From Proluteimonas luteida (lineage in GTDB: Bacteria > Pseudomonadota > Gammaproteobacteria > Xanthomonadales > Xanthomonadaceae), in NCBI RefSeq assembly GCF_021191695.1, contig NZ_JAIWPT010000020.1, positions 1-64,000 on the forward strand: DNA of 64,000 nt, given 5' to 3'. The stretch's first letter is position 1, and every line of letters starts with the position of its first letter. Below the pieces are notes generated by a model. The model did not search any database. It was not told the origin of the DNA and worked only from the letters and a program-made list of their open reading frames with translations. This document shows, piece by piece, positions 49,466-58,746 of the stretch. Both the position numbers and the translations under genes were made by a program.

Positions 49466-49696
49466 ATGTCCAAGTTCTTCCGCCGCCGCAAGTTCTGCAA
49501 GTTCACCGCCGAGGGTGTCAAGGAGATCGACTACAAGGATCTCAACACCCTGCGCCAGAACCTCACCGAGAACGGCAAGATCGTTCCCAGCCGCATCACC
49601 GGCACCAAGTCCAAGTACCAGCGCCAGCTGGCCACGGCGGTCAAGCGCGCGCGTTTCCTCGCGCTGATCCCGTACACCGACAATCACAACGTGTGA
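49466..49696 (+). CDS. rpsR: 30S ribosomal protein bS18
   Basis: 76-residue small-subunit protein. It begins [20 protein letters not shown] and carries the conserved [23 protein letters not shown]-binding region. It is second in the operon, 11 bases after rpsF, and its partner in the ribosome is bS6. No priB gene lies between rpsF and rpsR. Confidence 0.96.
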   Translation: MSKFFRRRKFCKFTAEGVKEIDYKDLNTLRQNLTENGKIVPSRITGTKSKYQRQLATAVKRARFLALIPYTDNHNV

Positions 49697-49766
49697 TTCC
49701 CTCGTCCGGTTCGGACAGCAACCGTTGCGGCGCCGCCGGCGCCGCTAACGAATACGGAGCAACACC

Positions 49767-50219
49767 ATGCAACTGATTCTGCTGCAGAAGGTCACCAACC
49801 TCGGCAACCTCGGCGACAAGGTCAACGTCAAGCCGGGCTACGGCCGCAACTTCCTGGTCCCGCAGGGCAAGGCCGTGCCGGCCACCGACGCCAACCTCGC
49901 CGAGTTCGAGGCGCGCCGCGCCGAGTACGAAGCCAAGGCCCAGGCCCAGCTCGACGAGGCCACCCAGCGTCTGGCCAAGCTCGAGGGCGCCAGCGTGACG
50001 ATCTACGCCAACGCCTCCACCGAGGGCAAGCTGTACGGCTCGGTCGGCCCGCGCGAGATCGCGCAGGCGCTGAGCAAGGCGATCGTCGAGGTCGGCAAGT
50101 CGGAAGTCGTGCTGGGTGAAGGCGCGTTCCGCAACACCGGCGAATACGACGTCGTCGTGCACCTGCATGCCGATGCCGAGACCACCGTCAAGGTGATCAT
50201 CGAGGCCGAAGCCGCCTGA
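49767..50219 (+). CDS. rplI: 50S ribosomal protein bL9
   Basis: 150-residue two-domain protein of the large subunit that helps keep reading frame. The N-terminal signature [28 protein letters not shown] is complete, joined by the long helix (about 41-75) to the C-terminal domain. It is third in the operon, with ribosome-binding site ACGGAG. A strong hairpin follows its stop. Confidence 0.96.
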   Translation: MQLILLQKVTNLGNLGDKVNVKPGYGRNFLVPQGKAVPATDANLAEFEARRAEYEAKAQAQLDEATQRLAKLEGASVTIYANASTEGKLYGSVGPREIAQALSKAIVEVGKSEVVLGEGAFRNTGEYDVVVHLHADAETTVKVIIEAEAA

Positions 50220-50241
50220 TCCCTGCGATCCGGCGGTTCCG

Positions 50242-50267
50242 CGACGGGCGCCGCAGGGCGCCCGTCG
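50242..50267 (+). terminator. Terminator-like hairpin after rplI
   Basis: CGACGGGCGCC (50242-50252) and GGCGCCCGTCG (50257-50267) form a perfect 11-bp stem with a GCAG loop, 22 bases after the rplI stop, followed by TCGTTT. The T-tract is weak but the stem is very stable. Confidence 0.6.
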
Positions 50268-50345
50268 TCGTTTGCGGCCCGGTGTCCGGTCGCAGCCGGC
50301 GAGACGCGGCTGTGCGATCAGGAGATACCCACCGCAGCGGTCGGG

Positions 50346-50377
50346 TTATCCACAGGTTGTCGGGTCGCGTGTCCACA
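50346..50377 (+). promoter_or_regulatory. DnaA box upstream of dnaB
   Basis: TTATCCACA at 50346-50354 is a perfect match to the DnaA-box consensus. A weaker GTGTCCACA lies 14 bases downstream at 50369-50377 in the same orientation. They sit about 140-170 bases before the dnaB start codon, in the only part of the gap that could hold its promoter. DnaA control of dnaB is inferred. Confidence 0.45.
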
Positions 50378-50515
50378 GGCCCGGGGACTAGCATCGCCCG
50401 ACGCCGGCTTCGCCACGGCGCCGCGCCGGCCCGCTCCGGTCTGGCCGTTGCGGTCGCACCGGTCATCCGGGCCTGTCCGCAGGCCCGTCGCGCCACGCAA
50501 GGAACCGTTCCGCCC

Positions 50516-51916
50516 ATGTCCGCACGTCCCGAGTACCGCCCCGAACACCGCGCCGATGCCCGCGTCGAACAGCTGCGGGTGCCGCCGCAGTCGATCGAGG
50601 CCGAGCAGGCCGTGCTCGGCGGGCTGATGCTGGTGCCCGACGCCTACGACCGCATCGCCGACCTGCTGGTGTCGGAGGACTTCTACCGGCGCGACCACCA
50701 GAAGATCTACGCCGCGATCCAGGAGCTGGCCGAGAAGAGCCGGCCGTTCGACGCGGTGACGCTGGGCGAGTGGTTCGACTCCAACGGCCTGTCCGAGCTG
50801 GTCGCCGGCGGCGCCTACCTCGGCGAGCTGGCGAGCACGACGCCATCGGCGGCCAATATCCGCGCCTATGCCGAGATCGTCCGCGACAAGGCGATCCTGC
50901 GCCAGTTGATCGACGTCGGCACCGAGATCGTCAACGACGGCTTCCAGCCCGACGGCCGCGACAGCAGCGAGATCCTGGCCAAGGCCGAGCAGCAGGTGTT
51001 CAAGATCGCCGAGGCCGGCGCGCAGGGGCGCACCGACTTCACCGCGATCAACAAGGCGATGGCCGACGCCTTCGACGTGCTGCAGACCCGCTACAACAAC
51101 GGCGGCGGCGTCACCGGCCTGCCGACCGGCTATACCGAATTCGACGAGATGACCGCCGGCCTGCAGCCGACCGACCTGCTGATCCTGGCCGCGCGCCCGG
51201 CGATGGGCAAGACCACGTTCGCGCTGAACATCGCGGAGTACGCCGCGATCAAGACCAAGAAGGCGGTCGGCGTGTTCTCGATGGAAATGTCGGCCAGCCA
51301 GCTGGCGTTGCGCCTGATCTCCTCGAACGGCCGGATCAACGCCACGCGCCTGCGGACCGGCCAGCTCGAGGACGAGGACTGGAGCCGGGTCAGCGGCGCG
51401 ATCCGCATGCTCAAGGAAACCAAGATCTTCATCGACGACACGCCGGGCCTGTCGCCGGACGTGCTGCGCGCCAAGTGCCGGCGCCTGAAGCGCGAGCACG
51501 ACCTCGGCCTGATCGTCATCGACTACCTGCAGCTGATGGCGGTGCCGGGCAACAGCGAGAACCGCGCGACCGAGATCTCGGAGATCTCGCGCTCGCTCAA
51601 GGGCCTGGCCAAGGAGCTCAACGTGCCGGTAATCGCGCTGTCGCAGCTCAACCGCTCGCTGGAAACCCGCGCCGACAAGCGCCCGGTGATGGCCGACCTG
51701 CGCGAGTCGGGCGCGATCGAGCAGGACGCGGACGTGATCATCTTCATCTACCGCGACGACTACTACAACAAGGAGAACTCGCCCGACAAGGGCCTGGCCG
51801 AGATCATCATCGGCAAGCAGCGAAGCGGCCCGACCGGCTCGCTGAAGCTCAAGTTCTTCGGCGAGTACACCCGTTTCGACAACCTGTCGCACGATTCGGT
51901 CGGCGCCTTCGAGTAG
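50516..51916 (+). CDS. dnaB: Replicative DNA helicase DnaB
   Basis: Hexameric 5'-3' helicase of the replication fork. The N-terminal domain (about 20-125) starts VPPQSIEAEQAVLGGLML. The RecA-like motor (about 195-466) has Walker A ARPAMGKTTFALN, Walker B LIVIDYLQLM and the arginine-finger region ALSQLNRSLE. There is no intein. The 466 residues are normal. The ATG at 50516 gives MSARPEYRPEHRADAR, and an in-frame upstream reading from 50282 is low-complexity leader. It is downstream of the ribosomal operon, as in many gammaproteobacteria. Confidence 0.95.
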   Translation: MSARPEYRPEHRADARVEQLRVPPQSIEAEQAVLGGLMLVPDAYDRIADLLVSEDFYRRDHQKIYAAIQELAEKSRPFDAVTLGEWFDSNGLSELVAGGAYLGELASTTPSAANIRAYAEIVRDKAILRQLIDVGTEIVNDGFQPDGRDSSEILAKAEQQVFKIAEAGAQGRTDFTAINKAMADAFDVLQTRYNNGGGVTGLPTGYTEFDEMTAGLQPTDLLILAARPAMGKTTFALNIAEYAAIKTKKAVGVFSMEMSASQLALRLISSNGRINATRLRTGQLEDEDWSRVSGAIRMLKETKIFIDDTPGLSPDVLRAKCRRLKREHDLGLIVIDYLQLMAVPGNSENRATEISEISRSLKGLAKELNVPVIALSQLNRSLETRADKRPVMADLRESGAIEQDADVIIFIYRDDYYNKENSPDKGLAEIIIGKQRSGPTGSLKLKFFGEYTRFDNLSHDSVGAFE

Positions 51917-51967
51917 AACGGCGCCCGGCGCCGCCGGGCATGGCGCCGCTACGCGCAGCGCGCGGCA

Positions 51968-52435
51968 TCAGGGCTGGATATGCACCAGCCGGAATTCGAC
52001 GGTCTCCGCCGCACCCGGTTGCACCGGCACGCGGGTATCGGTGACGAAGCGCAGGCTGCCGTCGGGCATCGTCAGCCCGGCATGCAGGCCGTAGCTGCCG
52101 CCCGCGCGCAGCTTCGCGGCGTCCACCGGCAGGGTGAAGTCGTAGGGGCCGCTGCCGACGCTGACCTCGCGTTCGGCGATCACCGCTGCCGGGGTGTCGG
52201 CCAGCTGGTTGTCGAGCAGCTGCACCCGCAGCGTCGAGCCCTCCGGCACCAGGATCTTTTCCAGATAGAACGCGCGGCCGTGGATCTCCACGGTGCCGGT
52301 GGTCGCCGGGTCCGTTGCATTCATGCCGGTCTCTCCGGAAGCGGTGGCGGCGGTGCCGGTCTGGCCCGCGGGCGACTGGCAGGCGGCCAGCAGGCAGGCG
52401 GCGGACAGCAGCAGCGACAGTGGGATGGTGCGCAT
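51968..52435 (-). CDS. YbaY-family lipoprotein
   Basis: 155-residue lipoprotein with lipobox LLAACQS after MRTIPLSLLLSAACLLAAC. The mature part is a single beta-sandwich with GTVEIHGRAFYLEKILVPEG, VQLLDNQLADTPAAVIAERE and YDFTLPVDAAKLRAGGSYGL, the pattern of the YbaY/META-adjacent family of envelope lipoproteins. The function is unknown. The ATG at 52435 is chosen for the signal peptide. It converges on dnaB with a 51-base gap and no clear terminator. Confidence 0.8.
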   Translation of the reverse strand: MRTIPLSLLLSAACLLAACQSPAGQTGTAATASGETGMNATDPATTGTVEIHGRAFYLEKILVPEGSTLRVQLLDNQLADTPAAVIAEREVSVGSGPYDFTLPVDAAKLRAGGSYGLHAGLTMPDGSLRFVTDTRVPVQPGAAETVEFRLVHIQP

Positions 52436-52507
52436 CGGACATCTCCACGCGGGTGACGACATGGCTGCATGATGCCGCATGCGGGGAAAGCCGGCGTCAA
52501 CGCCGAA

Positions 52508-53365
52508 TCAGTCGCGCGGGCGCAGCTCGACGAACGTGCCGAAATGGTCCGACGGCCAGGTGCCGTCGGCATCGGGCCGGTCGAGCACGATGCGCGCCTC
52601 GCCTACGTCGAAGCGCCCGGCCTCGGCGAACACCAGGTCGATGCGCGCCCGGTAGTCGAAGAAATGCGGGTTCAGCGTGGTGGCGCCGGCCGCGTCGGCA
52701 GCCGCGTGCAGCAGGCCGTAGCTGTCGACGAAACGCGGCGCCAGCAGCGCCAGCTCCGGTGCGGTGGCCGGCGCGTTGAAATCGCCCAGCAGCACGCTGG
52801 GCGCAGTGCCGGCGGTGCGGTCGATGTAGTCGAGCGCGTCCTGCAACTGGCGTGCGCGGATCGCGCCGCCGTCGCGGGTCCAGTGCAGATGGGTGAAGTA
52901 GACGTTCACCGGCCGGCCGTGGACCGCCACGCGCGCGTGACCGATGCTGCGCGAATCGTCGAGCGGCGCCAGTGGCGACCACTGCGCCGCCTGCACCGGA
53001 TCGCGGGTCAGCAGCGCGTTGCCGTAGCGGCGCGGCTGGCCTTCGGGATCGGTGGAGACGAACTGCACCCGGTAGCCGAGCGCCGCGGCCAGGGTCTCGG
53101 CCTGATTGGGCAGCTCCGGGGTCTGCAGCACCTCCTGCAGCGCGATGACGTCCGCGTCGAGCGCGCGCAGCCCTTCGACGATCAGCGGCAGCCGCTTCGG
53201 CCACTCCGAGCGGTCGTGGAACAGGTTGAAGGTGACGATGCGCAGCGGCGCGGCCGGTTCGGGCGCGCGCCCGCCACTTGCGCAGGCGCCGAGCAACGCG
53301 GCAGACAGCAGCACGGCGACCGGCAGCAGGAAGGCGGGCAGCCAGGTGCGCGGCCTGCGGTTCAT
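52508..53365 (-). CDS. Endonuclease/exonuclease/phosphatase-family lipoprotein
   Basis: 285 residues with a lipoprotein signal (LLPVAVLLSAALLGACASGG). The EEP fold is shown by LRIVTFNLFHDRSEWPKRLP (metal-binding Asn), VIALQEVLQ (Glu), LHWTRDGG, LLGDFNAP (Asp/Asn) and WPSDHFGTF (Asp-His). Family members cut DNA, phosphoinositides or sphingomyelin. With an envelope location a phospholipid or nucleotide substrate is as likely as DNA. The start at 53365 overlaps the peptidase stop (ATGA), so the two genes form one unit. Confidence 0.84.
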   Translation of the reverse strand: MNRRPRTWLPAFLLPVAVLLSAALLGACASGGRAPEPAAPLRIVTFNLFHDRSEWPKRLPLIVEGLRALDADVIALQEVLQTPELPNQAETLAAALGYRVQFVSTDPEGQPRRYGNALLTRDPVQAAQWSPLAPLDDSRSIGHARVAVHGRPVNVYFTHLHWTRDGGAIRARQLQDALDYIDRTAGTAPSVLLGDFNAPATAPELALLAPRFVDSYGLLHAAADAAGATTLNPHFFDYRARIDLVFAEAGRFDVGEARIVLDRPDADGTWPSDHFGTFVELRPRD

Positions 53366-55146
53366 TGCGGCGCGACCTCGACCCGCAGCACCGGATAGAG
53401 GTTGTAGCGCGCGTCCCAGGCGCTGTGGCGGCGATAGAAGAAGCCGAGCCGATCGCGCGGGCTGGCGGCGAATGCGGGGTCGTCGCGCAGCCGGGCCTCG
53501 AACTCGGCACGCAGCGCCGGGTCGTCGGCGAGCATCTCGCGGGCGACGGCCTCGGCGACGTAGTCCTCCATGTATTCCTTGTGCTCGAAGTGGTTGTTGA
53601 AGCGCCCCCAGGCCGCCAGCGAGTCCGGCGCCTGCGGTTCCAGCAGGGCGGCGACCAGCCGCGCCTTCGGTTGCGCGATCGGCACGTACAGCGCGCCGGC
53701 GCCGATGTCCTGCGGTTCCGGCCGCCACGCACCTTCGAGCGTCAGCCGCTGGTGGCCTTCGACCGGGGCAGCGCCGAACGTCGTCGCGCCGGCACGGAAC
53801 GCGGAGACCGGCAGCGCCGGATGCGCGGTCTCGAGCCGCAGGAAGGCGATGCCGTGCTGCGCCAGCTTCTCGCCGACCCATGCCGCGTGCGCCGCCGGCA
53901 CGATGTAGCCGCCGCGCGGCAGTTCGACCGTGGCCGCGGGCACGATCTCGTCGCGCAGCGGCACCCGCCACAGCTGCGGCGTGGTCTCGTCGTAGCGGGT
54001 CATCAGCGTGCCGGAGACCTCCGACGGCGTGCGCGTATAGGCATAGCCGCGGAAATCGATCTGGCGCGCACGGTCGGTGGCCTTCCAGTCCAGCGGCAGG
54101 GTACTGCCGCCCAGCGTGGCGGCCCGCGCATCGGCTTCCGAGGCGGCACGCGTCCACGCTTGGCCGTGCGCCGCGACCTGTTCCAGCACCGAGACGATGG
54201 TGTTGCGGGTGATCCGCACGCGAACCGGGTATTCCTTCCACGAATGCGTTTCGACCAGCATCGCCAGCCGGTTGCGCAGCGGGAAGTAGCCGGTCGAGAA
54301 CCGCGGCGGCGACACGCCGTCCTCGAAGCCCGAAGCCGGGTCGTCGTACTCGACGAACGAGGGGTAGAACGGCAGCGGCAGCGATCCCTGCGCGGCAAGG
54401 TCGTCGATGACCGCGTCGCGGAACGCGCGGCCGGCCTCGCGCAGCGCCGCGTCGCCCGAGTGCAGCGGCTCGACCTGTACCGCGACGTCGTGCTCGAACT
54501 GCGCGCCGTTGGTCGCGTGCAGATCGACATAGGCGATCGGGTCCCAGGCCTCGACCAGCGCCAGCATCGCCTGCATCTCCGGCGCGTCGGCCTTGGCGTA
54601 GTCGCGGTTGAGGTTGTAGTTCTGCGCGGTGGTGCGCCAGCCCATCTCGCGCGGGCCGCGCTGGTTGGGCCGGTTCCATGCGGCGAAGCGCTCGTGGCCG
54701 TCGACGCTGAACACCGGCACGAACACCCAGACCAGCGCGTCGAGCGCGCCGGGCGCGGCCTCGCCGTCGAGCACCTGGCGCAGCGCCAGGAATCCCGCGT
54801 CCTTGCCGTCGATCTCGCCGGCATGGATGCCGCCCTGCATCAGCACCACCGGCAGGCCGCGGCGGCGGGCCTCGGCGGGGTCCCATGCCCCACTGCGGGT
54901 GACCACCAGCGCGTGCATCGGCCGGCCTTCGGGCGAGGTGCCGAAACGCGTGCAGCGCACCGCGTCGGGATGGCGCCGCGCGAACACCTCGCACAGGGTG
55001 GTGACCTCGTCGTAGCGGCCGGTCTCGGCGAAGCCGCTGCGCTCGGCATGGGTGACGCGCGGATCGTCGTCGGCGGCGTGGGCGGGCAGGACAGCGGCAA
55101 GGCCGCAGGCGAGCAGCAGTGGCGCGAGGCGGGACAGTGCAGGCAC
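53362..55146 (-). CDS. Exported M14-family zinc carboxypeptidase
   Basis: 594 residues with a signal peptide (LSRLAPLLLACGLAAVLPAHA). The zinc motif is GIHAGEIDGKDA (His, Glu), with the third ligand probably in YVDLHATNG. NYNLNRDYAK and LVETHSWKEYPVRV are typical of the M14 group. The catalytic domain covers about 40-330, followed by a large C-terminal beta-rich part of unknown role. It likely trims peptides in the periplasm. A peptide importer of the POT family is encoded divergently, which would fit peptide scavenging. Confidence 0.85.
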   Translation of the reverse strand: MPALSRLAPLLLACGLAAVLPAHAADDDPRVTHAERSGFAETGRYDEVTTLCEVFARRHPDAVRCTRFGTSPEGRPMHALVVTRSGAWDPAEARRRGLPVVLMQGGIHAGEIDGKDAGFLALRQVLDGEAAPGALDALVWVFVPVFSVDGHERFAAWNRPNQRGPREMGWRTTAQNYNLNRDYAKADAPEMQAMLALVEAWDPIAYVDLHATNGAQFEHDVAVQVEPLHSGDAALREAGRAFRDAVIDDLAAQGSLPLPFYPSFVEYDDPASGFEDGVSPPRFSTGYFPLRNRLAMLVETHSWKEYPVRVRITRNTIVSVLEQVAAHGQAWTRAASEADARAATLGGSTLPLDWKATDRARQIDFRGYAYTRTPSEVSGTLMTRYDETTPQLWRVPLRDEIVPAATVELPRGGYIVPAAHAAWVGEKLAQHGIAFLRLETAHPALPVSAFRAGATTFGAAPVEGHQRLTLEGAWRPEPQDIGAGALYVPIAQPKARLVAALLEPQAPDSLAAWGRFNNHFEHKEYMEDYVAEAVAREMLADDPALRAEFEARLRDDPAFAASPRDRLGFFYRRHSAWDARYNLYPVLRVEVAPQ

Positions 55147-55284
55147 GACAGGTCCGGGGCAGGGCGGGGGCGCCCATCATGCCTGCACGGACGTGGCGAC
55201 CCAAGCGCGCGACGACCACGGCAGGGGCGGCGTGCCGCGCAGGATCGGTTAGGCTTTCCTGTTTCCAGTCCCGCCAGGCCGCCG

Positions 55285-56841
55285 ATGACGACCGCAACAC
55301 CCGCCGCGGGCAAGATGCCCCGCCAGATCCCCTACATCATCGGCAACGAAGCCTGCGAGCGCTTCAGCTTCTACGGGATGCGCAACATCCTGGTGCAGTT
55401 CCTGATCACCTCGACGATCCTGCAGGAGGTGCTGGGCCCAGGCAGGGAGGCCGAGGCGAAGGACATCATGCACAGCTTCATGATCGGCGTGTATTTCTTT
55501 CCGCTGCTCGGCGGCTGGCTCGCGGACCGCTTCTTCGGCAAGTACAACACCATCCTCTGGTTCAGCCTGGTCTATTGCGCGGGCCACGCGTGCCTGGCCC
55601 TGTTCGAGAACAGCCGCGGCGGGTTCTTCCTCGGTCTGGGCCTGATCGCGCTCGGTGCCGGCGGCATCAAGCCGCTGGTGGCGTCGTTCATGGGCGACCA
55701 GTTCGACCAGTCGAACAAGCATCTGGCGAAGATCGTGTTCGACGCCTTCTACTGGATCATCAACTTCGGCTCCCTGTTCGCCTCGCTGCTGATCCCGCTG
55801 GCGCTGAAGAATCTCGGGCCGTCGTGGGCTTTCGGCATCCCGGGCATCCTGATGTTCGTCGCGACCTTCGTGTTCTGGCTGGGGCGCAAGCGTTACGTGC
55901 TGGTGCCGCTGCCGCCGAAGGATCCGCATTCCTTCAGCAACGTGATCCGCACTGCGCTGACCGCGCATCGGCCCGGGCAGGGCCGTGCCGGCCTGTGGCT
56001 TGCGGTCGCCGGCCTGGTGCTGGCGGTCGCCACGCTGGCGCTGGTGCCGACGCTTGGCATCGTGATCTGCCTGTGCATCGCCCTGGTGCTGATCCTCGCC
56101 GGCGTCGGTGGCGGAACCTGGCTGCAGCTCGAACGTGCGCGCGGCGTACACCCCGACGTCGCTGTCGCCGGCGTGCGTTCGGTGTTGCGCGTGCTGGTGA
56201 TCTTCGCGTTGACCACGCCGTTCTATTCGCTGTTCGACCAGAAGGCGTCGACGTGGGTACTGCAGGGGCAGCAGATGGCCATGCCGGCGTGGTTCAGCGC
56301 GTCGCAGATGCAGGCGCTGAACCCGGCAATGGTGATGTTGCTGATTCCATTCAACAACCTCGTGCTGTATCCGGCCCTGCGGCGCATGGGCTACGAGCCG
56401 ACCGCGCTGCGGCGCATGACCGCCGGCATCGCCTTCAGCGGCCTGGCATGGGTCGTCGTCGGCCTGATCCAGATCGGCATCGACGGCGGCGATCCGATGT
56501 CGATCGCCTGGCAGATCCTGCCGTACGCGCTGCTGACGTTCGGCGAGGTGCTGGTGTCGGCGACCGGGCTCGAGTTCGCCTACAGCCAGGCGCCCGCGAC
56601 GATGAAGGGCGTGGTCATGAGCTTCTGGAACCTGACGACGACGATCGGCAATCTCTGGGTGCTGCTGTCGAACGCGGCCGTGCGCAACGACGCGGTGACG
56701 CGCAACATCGCGTCGACAGGGCTCAGCGAGGCGGCGTTCCTGATGTTCTTCTTCGCCGGTTTCGCCTTCGTCGCCGCGCTTGCTTTCGGTATCTATGCGC
56801 GGCGGTACAAGATGCAGGACCATTACCGTGCCGCGGCCTGA
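55285..56841 (+). CDS. POT-family proton-dependent oligopeptide transporter
   Basis: 518 residues and about 14 helices. The POT signature ExxER(F)YG is present as EACERFSFYGMRNIL. FPLLGGWLADRFFGKYNTIL is the loop 2-3 block, and GGIKPLVASFMGDQF the conserved helix 5 region. It imports di- and tripeptides with protons. The ATG at 55285 gives MTTATPAAGKMPRQIPYIIG. It is divergent from the M14 peptidase gene and upstream of the rhomboid gene (42-base gap). Confidence 0.88.
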   Translation: MTTATPAAGKMPRQIPYIIGNEACERFSFYGMRNILVQFLITSTILQEVLGPGREAEAKDIMHSFMIGVYFFPLLGGWLADRFFGKYNTILWFSLVYCAGHACLALFENSRGGFFLGLGLIALGAGGIKPLVASFMGDQFDQSNKHLAKIVFDAFYWIINFGSLFASLLIPLALKNLGPSWAFGIPGILMFVATFVFWLGRKRYVLVPLPPKDPHSFSNVIRTALTAHRPGQGRAGLWLAVAGLVLAVATLALVPTLGIVICLCIALVLILAGVGGGTWLQLERARGVHPDVAVAGVRSVLRVLVIFALTTPFYSLFDQKASTWVLQGQQMAMPAWFSASQMQALNPAMVMLLIPFNNLVLYPALRRMGYEPTALRRMTAGIAFSGLAWVVVGLIQIGIDGGDPMSIAWQILPYALLTFGEVLVSATGLEFAYSQAPATMKGVVMSFWNLTTTIGNLWVLLSNAAVRNDAVTRNIASTGLSEAAFLMFFFAGFAFVAALAFGIYARRYKMQDHYRAAA

Positions 56842-56883
56842 CCGTCGCGGCGCGACGGCCGCTGGCCGAAAGGAGATGCAAGC

Positions 56884-57498
56884 GTGAATGTCGGACCGAT
56901 GACCCTGCTGCTGATCGCGATCACCGTCGTGGTGTCGTGGCAGGCGTTCGAGAAGCCGCAGCTGCTGGCGCGGCTGATCCTGTGGCCGCCGGCGGTGGAC
57001 CGCTACCGCCAGTACGACCGCCTGCTGACCCACGGCTTCATCCACGCCGACTGGCAGCACCTGATCTTCAACATGATCACGCTGTTCTTCTTCGGCGGCG
57101 GCATCGAGGCGGCGTTCCGGCCCTACATCGGCCCGGTCGGCTTCGTGCTGTTCTACCTGTCGGCGATCCTGGTCGCGATCCTGCCCACCTACCTGCGCCA
57201 TCGCCACGACGCGAACTACCGCAGCCTCGGCGCATCGGGTGCGGTGTCGGCAGTGCTGTTCGCCTCGATCCTGATCGATCCCTGGTCGTTGCTGCTGGTG
57301 TTCTTCATCCCGATGCCGGCGATCGTGTTCGGCGTCTGCTACATCGGCTACAGCCTGTGGATGGACCGCCGCGGCGGTGACAACATCAACCACAGCGCGC
57401 ACCTGTGGGGCGCGGGCTACGGCATCCTCTTCACCGTGATGATGGAACCGCGGGTGCTGGGCGCGTTCGTCGACCGCCTCATGTCGCCGTCGTTCTGA
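56884..57498 (+). CDS. Rhomboid-family intramembrane serine protease
   Basis: 204-residue, six-helix membrane protease. The catalytic Ser is in SLGASGAVSAVLFA and the catalytic His in NINHSAHLWGAGYG. HLIFNMITLFFFGGGIEAAF supplies the conserved asparagine and aromatic region of helix 2. The GTG at 56884 is the start supported by AAAGGAGATG nine bases upstream. An ATG at codon 6 is possible. Substrates are unknown. It is likely transcribed with the POT carrier. Confidence 0.87.
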   Translation: MNVGPMTLLLIAITVVVSWQAFEKPQLLARLILWPPAVDRYRQYDRLLTHGFIHADWQHLIFNMITLFFFGGGIEAAFRPYIGPVGFVLFYLSAILVAILPTYLRHRHDANYRSLGASGAVSAVLFASILIDPWSLLLVFFIPMPAIVFGVCYIGYSLWMDRRGGDNINHSAHLWGAGYGILFTVMMEPRVLGAFVDRLMSPSF

Positions 57499-57594
57499 TC
57501 CGGTCGACGGGTGCAGGCATGCTGCATCGCTCACTGCATCTGCATCCGATGCGTGTTACTGATGGCGCCACATCCCCAACGATGGAGTCATTCG

Positions 57595-58551
57595 ATGGCA
57601 GTCACCCGTGCGAAAGCCAATGCCCTGCTCAACGCCGCCGAAATGGGGCTCTACGACGACAGCCGCGCCAATGCGTTGCGTGGCCACGGCAGCGCCCAGC
57701 TGGCCCGCCTGGTGTCGCGTGCACGCACCGCGCGTGACCGTGCGCGGGATCTGGAGAAGCGGCAGAAACTGGCGCTGCGCAAGCGTACCGGCAGCAAGAC
57801 CGGACGCACCGGCGAGGCGAGCGCACGCACGGGGGAGAAGGCCGAGCTGCTGGCCGACATCCTCAAGCGGTTCGAGGCGCAGCAGAATGCACTGGGCGCG
57901 CGCGAACGCGACGCGCTGAAGAAGACCTCCACCGGAAAGGCGTCGGTGACGAAGGCTGCGTCGAATAAGACCGCTTCGAAAAAGACAGCTTCGAAGAAGG
58001 CCGGGAGCGGACGGGCGGCCGCGGGGAGCCCGGCGGCGAAGAAGACCCCGGGCAAGAAGGCCGCCGCGAGCCGCGGCGCCACCCGGGTCGCGGTCCGCAA
58101 GGCCGCGAAGAAGGCCGTCGCCGCGAAGAAGCCGGCAGGCAAGGTGTCCGCGCGCAGCGGGTCTGCGACGTCGAGAAAAACCGCTGCGGACGAGGCCACG
58201 GTGAAGAAGGCCGCGACGAAGAAGGGCGCGACCACGAAGGCCGCGGCGAAAAAACCGGCGAAGAAGGCGGCTGCGAAATCCGGCGCCGGCATCTCGCCGA
58301 AAAAGGCGTTGGCCAACACCCGCAAGTTGCTCGCGCAGCACAATGCCGAGGCGCAGTCGCCGAAGCCGTGGCAGCAGATCGAGGAGGGCACCGCAGCGAC
58401 GCCCGCGGTCGGCTACCAGTCGGGGCAGGCCGAGCGCAAGGCCGTGGAACTGCATGCCGCGCAAAGCCGGATGGCGCCGATCCAGGGCAGCATCAGTACC
58501 CGCGACCGCAGGAACCAGGGCAAGCGCGACCACCGCAGCACGGAGGAATAG
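57595..58551 (+). CDS. Lys/Ala-rich histone H1-like protein
   Basis: 318 residues. An N-terminal part (about 1-110) has a predicted helical domain with SRANALRGHGSAQLARLVSR and RTARDRARDLEKRQKLALRK. A long low-complexity middle (about 115-250) is built of KKTASKK, KKAAAK and KKPAKKAA-type repeats, like eukaryotic H1 tails and bacterial H1-like (HctB/AlgP) proteins. A more ordinary C-terminus (about 250-318) has SPKKALANTRKLLAQHNAEA. It probably binds DNA or RNA non-specifically and compacts it. The start at 57595 is the ATG nearest a GATGGAGTC site. Repeat length may vary between strains. Confidence 0.78.
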   Translation: MAVTRAKANALLNAAEMGLYDDSRANALRGHGSAQLARLVSRARTARDRARDLEKRQKLALRKRTGSKTGRTGEASARTGEKAELLADILKRFEAQQNALGARERDALKKTSTGKASVTKAASNKTASKKTASKKAGSGRAAAGSPAAKKTPGKKAAASRGATRVAVRKAAKKAVAAKKPAGKVSARSGSATSRKTAADEATVKKAATKKGATTKAAAKKPAKKAAAKSGAGISPKKALANTRKLLAQHNAEAQSPKPWQQIEEGTAATPAVGYQSGQAERKAVELHAAQSRMAPIQGSISTRDRRNQGKRDHRSTEE

Positions 58552-58746
58552 CCGGGGAGGACCTGCCCCGGATCCGCGTCGCATGGCCGCGTTGCGGTCA
58601 CTCGCGGACCGGGTGCGTGTCCCGGTCACGTCGACCGCGCGGATGCGCGGGCTTTTCTCGCGATTCCCGGCCCGGTGTGCCGGCAAAGCCGGCTGCAGTC
58701 CGCGTCCACCCCGCATCGCCGGCCTGCGCCGGCGCTGCTGATGCCG

